Source of the DNA: Coniferiporia sulphurascens
Lineage: Eukaryota > Basidiomycota > Agaricomycetes > Hymenochaetales > Hymenochaetaceae
NCBI GenBank assembly: GCA_002794785.1
Contig: NBBA01000008.1
Coordinates: 1,116,001-1,180,000, forward strand
Reading direction: 5' to 3'
DNA length: 64,000 nucleotides
Position numbers and translations under genes: made by a program. This document shows, one piece after another, positions 13,432-21,496 of the stretch (its first letter is position 1; each line of letters starts with the position of its first letter). The notes beneath the pieces were generated by a model that was not told the origin of the DNA, made no database searches, and worked only from the letters and a program-made list of their open reading frames with translations.

Positions 13432-14089
13432 CTAGGATCCAGCAGTCGCAGCCTCTTCGCTCCGTGCTTTTAAGCCGTCCGCGAACGCGTCGAAGGACTT
13501 CTGGAGGGGCTTCCCGACAAACAGCTTTACGATGTACGCGAGTATGCCTCCAAAGACCTCCCACGTCTCGTACTTCGTTCTGCCATCCGATAATGCGGTC
13601 AGAGTCTGCCATCGCTGCGCATGCAGTGCCCACGCCGGGTAGTCTACGTTTACCCAAGAGAGGCGGTAGTTCTCCCTGTCGACGACCGTTATGAGCTCCA
13701 GCGGTGTCTGTTTTCGTGCGCTATCGTCCATGGTCGGCGGAATGTGGCATTTCATTAGCAAGTGCTTGCACTCTGTGAGCGTCTGGTCCTCGTCCTCTTT
13801 CTTTGACGGGTCCACGATGGTCATACTGCGCCTAAAAGAGCTAATGTGAATGGTGTATTCTGAGCTCAGTTGAAGAGTTTCACGCACACGAATGGGTTCC
13901 TATCCGAACGCGCCACATGGCATGAGATCTCAGGCTACCACACGATCAGAACATACGGGAGACTCACCACTCATGGTATTTGGACAAATCGGTCAAAACA
14001 TCCCACACCGTCTCAGCCGGTGCGTCAATTTCGCGCGTCAAGTGCACGAAAAACACGCCGCTGCCAGCGTCCGGAGGGAGTGTGGCCAT
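13432..14089 (-). CDS. SRPBCC-fold (polyketide cyclase/START-like) protein
   Basis: A small single-domain protein with the helix-grip lipid-pocket fold. Exon 1 (13968-14089) reads VHLTREIDAPAETVWDVLTD, the typical opening beta strand plus 'AP..VW..LTD' helix. A 12-nt exon (13888-13899) then supplies W-NPFV, and exon 3 (13832 back to 13432) gives RSMTIVD, HIPPTMDD, ELITVV, and the C-terminal helix with KSFDAFADGLKARSE. Both introns (13900-13967 and 13832-13887) have GT..AG ends. The conserved W-NPFV core only appears with this splicing, which is why I accept such a short exon. The ligand and role are unknown; fungal relatives are annotated only as SRPBCC-domain proteins. A TATA-like TTTATAA lies near 14252-14258, about 165 bp upstream. 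Confidence 0.8.
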
Positions 14090-14815
14090 GTTCGTGGGTT
14101 CTGTTGCCAGACTGTGGGCGCCGAAGAAGATGACCTCTTCTTACTTAACCGATACTTTTGCTCACGCTATGTATTCCAACTCTCCGTCTATCCGAATCCA
14201 CCATCAACCCAACTCATCGGCATTTTCGCATTTAATCAAAACACTGGACCGTTTATAAGCCGGGTGACGGGCATTCTGGGGAATGATCATCACCATTCTT
14301 GCAAGAGGATTTGACATATCGGTAGACTGCGCCCGGTTCCAGGCGATGCGGACATATGGCAACTCATGATCGGCCACATCCCTTTCTGGATTTCCGACGT
14401 TGGACCGTGCACATATGGTGCCAGCAAGGAGCGACGTCTCGCAGCACGGCATGTACATAAATATGCAATATCTTTGGTGGACATGTCTGAATTTCCAAAA
14501 GCACAGCCCGCACCCTCTTAGTAGGCGATCTGCAAGCCTGCATGTGCACTTAATAGAAGTTTCGCGTTCTAGTGTCAAGAAAGATCAAATTCTGATTGAT
14601 CCAAAAGATTACAAAACTGACATCAATTTCAAACGAGTCGCTAGAGCAGTAAGGGTGCTCAGAGCAGCACTAATCCTCATCGGGCGAGCTGAGCCGTGAG
14701 CGTCTGCTGCGCAGTCGGATGCCCTGCACAGTGCACGGCTGAAAACTGACTTTTATACGCACGATGATCTAAATAAAGTGAACTGACCTTGCTATGGAAC
14801 GGTAGCTATTTAATC
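14090..14815. other. Intergenic upstream of SRPBCC gene
   Basis: Open frames on both strands here (plus strand about 14400-14699, minus strand about 14204-14578) match nothing I recognise. The region holds the SRPBCC promoter on its left side and the end of the disrupted minus-strand gene on its right. No repeat was detected. Confidence 0.35.
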
Positions 14816-14956
14816 CCGTTAGAGTCGACATTACGGAGGACGGATCTACAGTATACAGGCACGCCGATCCATTCTACGTAGTTCCCGACGACCCTGCACA
14901 GCAACAAGAAGGATTTCTGATGAGTAATGCGAGGAGCCAGAACAGAAGATGTCAGT

Positions 14957-14970
14957 ACAGTATCACCGGC
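14957..14970. repeat. 14-bp target-site duplication, left copy
   Basis: ACAGTATCACCGGC occurs here and again, identical, at 15826-15839, flanking the A-rich-tailed element exactly. Confidence 0.85.
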
Positions 14971-15825
14971 CACGGAATCACCACCCCTTGACCTCTAACC
15001 ACCATCATCTCACCCAGTGCACATCCACTCACACCACCCCTAAACTCCCTGGGTTAACCACCCACACCAGTCCTCACTCACAGTAGACATCTGTCAAGCT
15101 GTTTTATGGCCTTGTTCATCATTCCACTCCCCCTTTTCCCCATTCCCCCATGCCCCCTTCTATTCCTTCACCTCCCAGTGCCAAACTTCAAAACTGATAC
15201 CACATATGAACCTTTCAACCTCATTGACAAAAATCAGCACATACTAGACTGGGCCATACACCAGTACAAACTACAGGTCATCAGCATCATTGAACAACCA
15301 CATAATTCATGGCACATCCTCCTCTACCGGGAACACCTCAGCTTTTATGGCCCATGCTTGGACTTAACATCAGTCCTCCTACAATTTGGAGTCAACACCA
15401 CACCTCATGGCAACCTGCCCCTAGCCTCATGCACACAAGCCGCTCCAATTGCTGTCACATCACACCTCTCAGAGTCACAAATATCGGACATTAAACAATT
15501 CAAATCCCATCAATCCTCACATCATAAAAAATCAATTAATTTTTCCCACCTTACGCAATCAATATCAGTCATCATAGAATCCATAAAACCACCACCCCCT
15601 CCTGCTAAAGTTGTTATTCCAATTCCTATCCCACCTGACAAAATTACTTAAACACTTCCGATCCACAAACCTCATATCATTCAATGGTTAAAATCCAGAC
15701 ACTTTATACCTTGTTAACCTCCTCTTGCCTGATACTTCAGATGGTCTCACATCCGCGTCTTTTACTTTGTAATGTAGCAGTATATAAATGCAGAATTAAA
15801 AATTAAAAATTAAAAAATTAAAAAA
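14971..15825 (+). mobile_element. Retroposon (non-LTR type) with A-rich tail, 855 bp
   Basis: The insert is bounded by perfect 14-bp direct repeats and ends in an A-rich tail built from AAAATT-like units (about 15794-15825), the hallmark of target-primed reverse transcription by LINE machinery. The plus strand is strikingly poor in G and rich in C and A compared with the surrounding sequence. It holds one open frame, 15106-15651 (181 residues), with a Pro-rich start and end and a middle part containing LIDKNQHILDWAIHQYKL; I do not recognise it and see no reverse-transcriptase motif. It could be a 5'-truncated LINE, a SINE-like element or a retrotransposed transcript. The perfect duplication suggests a recent insertion. 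Confidence 0.75.
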
Positions 15826-15839
15826 ACAGTATCACCGGC
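15826..15839. repeat. 14-bp target-site duplication, right copy
   Basis: Identical to 14957-14970 and placed directly after the A-rich tail of the element. Confidence 0.85.
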
Positions 15840-16382
15840 AATCGTGTCAACGAGATGACACCAGGGTAATACATGGCTTACATCAGCGTCGCAACCAACC
15901 GTGTAAATAACGCTGTACTTCGCTTCGCCATCATTCAAAGGCTTGAGACTTATTTTCGCAAAATAAAAGTTTTGGACATTACCGGCAACTCCCAGAACAT
16001 TCGGGTCCGCATCCGGCATGGTGGCAGTTCGATGACGTTTTCTTACACATGACTGCACAAAATTTCAGCGCATAGGCCAAATCCCGACCAGAAACTCGAG
16101 TTCATCTCGTAACCTACCATCCTGATATTTATTCCCTGGGTTCTGTTTTGTCCCTGTACTGGCCGTGCATGCTCGCATCTCGTTTGAAGCCAGAGTCCGC
16201 ACGGCTCTATGTACGGGTGCCAGCTCGTATCGCCCTGACATGGTCTCTCAGCGGATTGTGCTTAAGCCGGTCCCGCCTTCAGGTTCATGAGTTCCGACGC
16301 TCCCTCAGTCCTCTTGCAAATCCAAGACTATCACACAGGTCTTCACGGCCCCGCTACTTCTCCCAGGGGCCCTCGGGAGGTG

Positions 16383-16387
16383 GTGGC
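16383..16387. repeat. 5-bp target-site duplication of solo LTR, left copy
   Basis: GTGGC directly precedes the LTR; the same five bases follow it at 16946-16950. Confidence 0.8.
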
Positions 16388-16945
16388 TGTTACAATTTTC
16401 CTTTATTTTCCCTTATTGCGCTGACTCACTTCCTATTTGTCATCATCAGTCAGCGCAACTCCCCTATTCCTCTGCCTTACTCATCCTTATTCGCCTTGCA
16501 CCATAAGACGCCATGATGACGCCTTATTGCACCATCATGACGTGCTTTGCTTACTGATCACTGTACTTGTATTACCAAGGCATTCCCTTGAGTTCCATGA
16601 CCTTCCATAGTCTGGTAAACATACCTAACCAAGTCGCTACAGTAACAAACACATAGAGTAGCATATAAGCATGTAACTTCAGTAGCACAAGCCCTAAGCT
16701 TGTGCTCTTTGTTCATACAAGCCCATTATCTGCTACCACCAGTCCACTGTGTGCCTCTTGGCCAATAGTCGCTTTGTCGTAACCTGACTCGCCATAGAAG
16801 CCTACCGCGTCCACATCGCCAATCAGGAAGCCCCATCGATGATCACCTTCGACTTATGACATCTAGGAAGCCCCGTTGCCGTACCATCAGCCTCGACGAT
16901 CAGGAAGCCCCGATGTCGATCACCGTGTAACCATTGAGCTTAACA
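16388..16945. mobile_element. Solo LTR of an LTR retrotransposon, 558 bp
   Basis: The element begins TGTTACAA and ends TTAACA, giving the TG..CA ends typical of LTRs, and is flanked by a 5-bp duplication GTGGC. Excising it with one duplication copy restores the HSP78 reading frame exactly, which confirms both borders. A TATA-like CATATAAGC near 16660 could be the LTR promoter. Near the 3' end the motif AGGAAGCCCC occurs three times (about 16826, 16864 and 16911). No second LTR or internal gag/pol region is present, so this is the remnant of recombination between two LTRs. The superfamily (Ty3 or Ty1 type) cannot be decided from the LTR alone. Confidence 0.88.
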
Positions 16946-16950
16946 GTGGC
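16946..16950. repeat. 5-bp target-site duplication of solo LTR, right copy
   Basis: GTGGC directly after the LTR terminus TTAACA; matches 16383-16387. Confidence 0.8.
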
Positions 16951-19900
16951 GGCTTTCCCGGGTTTGCGGGGTTCAAGCCACAGCACTAGAAAGGGGAGGC
17001 ATTGAAGGAATATGTACGTACTTTATAATCCGGTTTTCCTTCACCAAGAAGCACTCATTTACTCTCGTTGTTTCAGAGTGTCGATTTAACAGAACTGGCG
17101 AAGGAGGGGAGGCTGGACCCGGTGATTGGGAGGGACAAAGGTGTGTACATCGGTCTTGACTGTTCTTTTGTACGGGCTGATGAACTTACTGTCATCTAGA
17201 AATTAGACGGACAATTCAGAGTAAGAAAATAGCTGTACTGACAATGGGGCTCAAAACAACTAAAAAGAAATCTAGTCCTTTCGAGGAGAACAAAGTCGAA
17301 TCCTGTTGTAAGTGGTACTGTTGCCTGTTAGACCTTGCCTAGGCTCAAGTTATTATGTAGTTGATCGGCCCTCCAGGGGTCGGAAAGACTGCCATTCTGG
17401 AAGGTCTTGCGAGTAGGATCGTAGCTAGGGAAGTTCCCGAGGTACGCTGGGGCTTTTATAAGTCTTTTCACCTGAAAAGTTCACCTTGGATGTGCTAGTC
17501 ATTACACAACAAACGTGTGCTTGCTTTAGACCTTTCTGCTATCATGGCTGGGTCTGGAGTTCGAGGGTCTTTTGAGGAAAAGTTCAAAGCGCTAATTCGC
17601 GACATTGAAGAGGAAGTGTGTTCATCAATCTCGAATTTTACTTCCGCTCTCGTCTTAGTGATTAACTTTTTCAAAAGGGAGGCAATGTCATTTGTTTCAT
17701 TGACGAACTTCGTAAGTCGCTTGAAAATGAATTAAACTAGATGTTAATAATAATCTTCGCTAGACACGCTCTTTAATCTTGGAAAGGCGGAAGGAAGCAT
17801 AGATGCTGGCCAGATGATCAAACCTGTGCTCGCCCGTGGCCTGCAATTAGTGGGTGCCACTACACGTGAGTCTTTCCTATCCTCTTTCTTTTTTTGGCTC
17901 TGAGGATGCCACTTTTTGATAAACTCAGCGGATGAGTATCGCAAGACGATTGGAAAAGACGCTGCCCTCGAACGCCGCTTCCAGCCCGTGTCCGTTGATG
18001 AGCCGACCGTTGAATCAACAATATCTATCTTGCGGGGGCTGAAGCCACGCTATGAGGTCCACCATGGTGTCGAGATATCCGATGCTGCACTCGTCACAGC
18101 CACTGTATACAGCGCTCGCTACATCTCCGACCGCTTTCTTCCAGATAAGGCTATTGATCTCGTCGATGAGGCAGCCTCTGCTCTTTGTCTTGCCCAGGAG
18201 TCGAAACCCGACGCGCTCGAGGCACTTGACCACACGATCGTGACGCTTCAGATAGAACTCGAGTCGCTGAAGAATGAGGCAGACGTCTTTAGTGTCGAGC
18301 GGCGCATGGCAGTCGAAGCGTCCCTCCGCGAGAAGCGCCAGCAGGCTGCGGAACTCACGGAGGTGTGGCACCAGGAGCGTGCAAGGATTGAAAGGGTGAA
18401 GGATCTGAAACAAAGGCTGGAAGCGGCGAAGTATGAGCTTGAGGTCACGCAGCGCGAGGGCTAGTACGAGAAGGCATCTCGGTTATGCTTTGCGACGATC
18501 CCCGATTTGGAAAAACAGCTTCCAGCAGAGGATGAGGTGGCGGCGGTGGATGCGAAGAGCGCGGAGTCGCGAATCCTGATGTTGCATGAGCGTGTTACGA
18601 GCGATGATGTTGCGAGGGTTGTTGCGAAAGCTATGGGTATCCCTGTTCAGAGCCTATTAAAAGGGGAGAAGGAGAAGCTTGTGCATGTGAGTGCGGCGCG
18701 GAGGGCGACGGGCGCGGCGTTTACCGATGATTAACTTCACACAGATGGAAGACACGCTGCGGAAGCATGTTGTCGGTCAAGATCATGTTGCGAAGGCTAT
18801 TAGTGATGCTGTCCGTCTATCCCGTGCAGGTCTGCAGCCGCCAAACCGGCCTGTCACTTCCTTTTTATTCTTGGGACCCATGGGTGTTGGCAAGGTACGC
18901 TTAATGCCCTCGAGATGAATCACTTTACATGCTGACTAGGAGAATAGACGGAGCTTTGCAAGGCTCTGGCGGCTTTCTTGTTTAATGATGAACAGCGCGG
19001 GTTGTGAGTGATTTCGGAGTACTTTTCTGGTGTGCGATTAATGAGTCCTTTCGTTAGGATCAATATAAATATGTCAGAGGTATGTAGGGTGCATTTATAA
19101 ACTTATCACACGAATGCTCACAGCTACCCATTCGTCAGTATCACGATCGACACACTATCTCGCATCTTATCGGCGCAGCACTGGGATACGTTGGTTTTGA
19201 GGAAGGAGGTACGTATTGGAATTACACCATAGCTTGCAAGGGAACTTGAAGGTAAATCTTAATCCAGGTCAGTTGACCAAGGCTGTTTGTCACAAGCCGT
19301 ACACTGTTATCCTTCTTGATGAGTTAGAGAAGGCGCATAAGGTAGATGGTTCCTCGTATTTCTAGAAGTAAGAGTCTGACGCTGGTGTACAGGATGTGGC
19401 AATGATCCTCTTACAAATTCTTGATGAGGGAAGCATCACTGATAGCCAAGGGCAGAAAGTGGACTTCAAGGTCAGAGAATTGTTGTTATACTCTCATGAA
19501 CAATTAAATTAAGATTTCTTTGTGTAGAATACAATTATCTGCCTTACAAGCAACCTAGGAAGTGACATACTCACAGATCCTTCCTCCACCACAGGCGACG
19601 GAATCATTACGCCAGAGACTTGTGATGCCGTCCTGGAGCGCACGTCCGAGCATTTCCCGCCGGAGTTACTCAACCGACTCGACTCGCTCACGGTCTTCAA
19701 CAAGCTCTCCCGCGCATCCGTCCTGCAAGTCGTCGACTTGCGCCTCGCGGACGTTGCTGTGCGGGTGCACGACCGTCAGATCTCTTTAGATGTGGACAGC
19801 GCGATGCGGCAGTGGCTCGCGGACCGTGGGTACTCGGATGTATACGGGGCACGTGCGATCACGCATGTGGTGCGCTCGGAGGTGCTGTTCCCACTTGCGC

Positions 19901-20126
19901 AGAGGCTACTTAATGGCACAGTTAGGTGAGTGCTTTGCGTGGGCTTCATTTCGGGGAGAAGGTCTGGTGCTTATAATATCATGGTGCCAGAAACGGCGAT
20001 GTTGTTAATGTACGTGTGAGCGATGACGGGAAAAATCTGGATATCAGGGAGAATCACCCTGTCGATCTTGAGGTCGGGGCTGAGGCATCTTCGGCGCCTT
20101 TGGTTGTGAGTGATGAAAAGCACTAA

Positions 20127-21399
20127 TTTGTTTGCAGTTTCGGAATGGATTTTGGTGTGGCACTGGAGACGCTTATGGATTTGTAGAGTTTCCTTTCTTT
20201 TTTTTTGTCTAATGTAGATATATATTTAGTTTGAACGACATCATGCTAGGTACTATTAAACCCCACTCATAGTATAACTTTGTAGCCCATAGCCCCGACT
20301 TGGAACCCCACTCCTTCTATTGACTGGTGTTTTGTTGTAGAGTAAGTAATAATAATTGGATGGTCAACAAAGCAGCTGAGAGAGGCTGTATTTATGGCTG
20401 TGGTAACGTAGTGCCGATTATATTAATATTGTTGCTATGACACGCAGGCCCGTATGATCCATTCACAATGGTCCTTGAGAGGCCTTGAGGGAGCTTTTTG
20501 CTGCTTTGGAAAATGAGGCTTGGGCTGTTCGTGGGTTGGACGTTGAGTTAAGGTTCTATAAGTTCGGCGGCTCGCCGAGCCCTCACCCATTTCATTCACA
20601 TCAAGCAAGCCTGAGAACCATCCTGACGGACTCGGAGCACCTGTACATGTGTGTACAATCCCCTCCCCCCCTCACGAAATGCCATTCACCAGGAGAGGAG
20701 GGGGAAGTCGAGTCTACCGATCAGGTGTAAATAGTGCTACTCGAGTGCCTATGGCAGATGACGCCCAGTACTTAGTGACGCAGGTCCGGGCGTGCCACTC
20801 ACTGAATGCCCGAGCCAATCACGAGCAGCCTGAGTATGCCATTTGCCTTATTTGGAATTTGGGGAGGAGGATGATGACGACAGACGCGCTTTGATAGAAG
20901 TGGAGGTATTTTCTCACGACTGCAGTCCCATCTAATCCTCCTGTAATGAATGCTGTGCTAATCAACGCAACTCTGACAGAGACCACGACAACCATTTCGT
21001 CGTTTAAAAACCAGCATCCTTTCAGTATACGCAACGGTGGTTGATTTTGTACGAGTGGGAATGAAAGTACATACTCGGTATTTTTGTGTGTTTTCTTTCG
21101 CCGTTTAATCTCACTTTCTCGACTACGTTTTCCGCAGAGACGGGGAAATCGCACCGATGGACTCATTCCAACCGCACATTTTCAATACCTTGGCTGCCAC
21201 AAAAATTATGTCAAGAAAGGTCTCGATGTAATCTCCGATTCTACGCGTCTTTGGACCCTTTCTTCCCGTCAAGAAAAAGGAACTAGCCAAAACTTCAACT
21301 GGACAGACGCGAAGCGTGATCTGTGACCGACGCGACTGAGCGTCGATCATGACGATTGTTCCGTCGGACTTTTATTTTGACCTATTTTGGCCATCCGTC
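20127..21399. other. Intergenic between HSP78 pseudogene and orphan gene
   Basis: No gene could be supported. Open frames at about 20485-20894 (plus) and 20819-21166 (minus) are short, overlap each other and match no family. The left end should contain the HSP78 3' UTR; the right end is the promoter side of the orphan gene. Confidence 0.4.
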
Positions 21400-21406
21400 T
21401 ATAAAA
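21400..21406 (+). promoter_or_regulatory. TATA box of orphan membrane-protein gene
   Basis: TATAAAA about 97 bp upstream of the ATG at 21497, followed by a C/T-rich leader, which is a usual layout for a strong fungal promoter. Confidence 0.6.
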
Positions 21407-21496
21407 GACTGCCACTTCGTCCCCCCGTCCTCCTCATTGCTCTTCCTCGCACCTTAGCCATCACCCCTCGAATACCTCGCAAACCTCGCAATAGCC

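Larger units (their letters stand above)
14816..16019 (-). pseudogene. Unknown small gene interrupted by a retroposon
   Basis: Exon 1 (15882-16019) starts with ATG at 16019, reads MPDADPNVLGVAGNVQNFYF, and ends at a strong donor GTAAGC (15881 downwards). After removing the inserted element and one copy of its target duplication, an acceptor TCATCAG leads into exon 2 (14816-14916). Exon 2 is in frame, reads KSFLLLCRVVGNYVEWIGV and ends at TAG. The retroposon at 14971-15825 therefore sits inside what was an intron of about 95 nt and expands it to 965 nt, far above the usual size in this window. Loss of normal splicing is likely but not proven, hence the pseudogene label. The product is not recognised. 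The start is divergent from HSP78, 149 bp away. Further 3' exons are possible. Confidence 0.45.
16169..20126 (+). pseudogene. HSP78: Mitochondrial Hsp78/ClpB disaggregase, inactivated copy
   Basis: Hsp78 is the mitochondrial AAA+ disaggregase that works with Hsp70. The ATG at 16169 opens an Arg/Ser-rich, presequence-like leader ending near RYFSQGPSGGGG, where a solo LTR is inserted. Skipping the LTR restores the frame (GFPGFAGFKPQH), which then meets TAG at 16987-16989 just before KGEALKEY. Downstream exons follow the family closely: SVDLTELAKEGRLDPVIGRD, Walker [27 protein letters not shown], the coiled middle domain, a second TAG at 18462-18464, then [36 protein letters not shown] and DVYGARA. 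All visible intron borders are still GT..AG and no frameshift was seen. Odd residues include Thr to Met in the second Walker A (18880), Pro to Leu in the GAAPGY-type motif (19181) and Arg to Cys (19288), all explainable as C-to-T changes. A functional copy should exist elsewhere in the genome. Confidence 0.88.

Noticed and set aside
15106..15651. 181-codon frame as a host gene
   Set aside because: It lies fully inside the element bounded by the 14-bp duplication, so it belongs to the retroposon, if it is coding at all.
16388..16945. LTR region as an intron of HSP78
   Set aside because: It begins TG and ends CA with a 5-bp duplication, and no GT..AG pair at its borders would remove it precisely.
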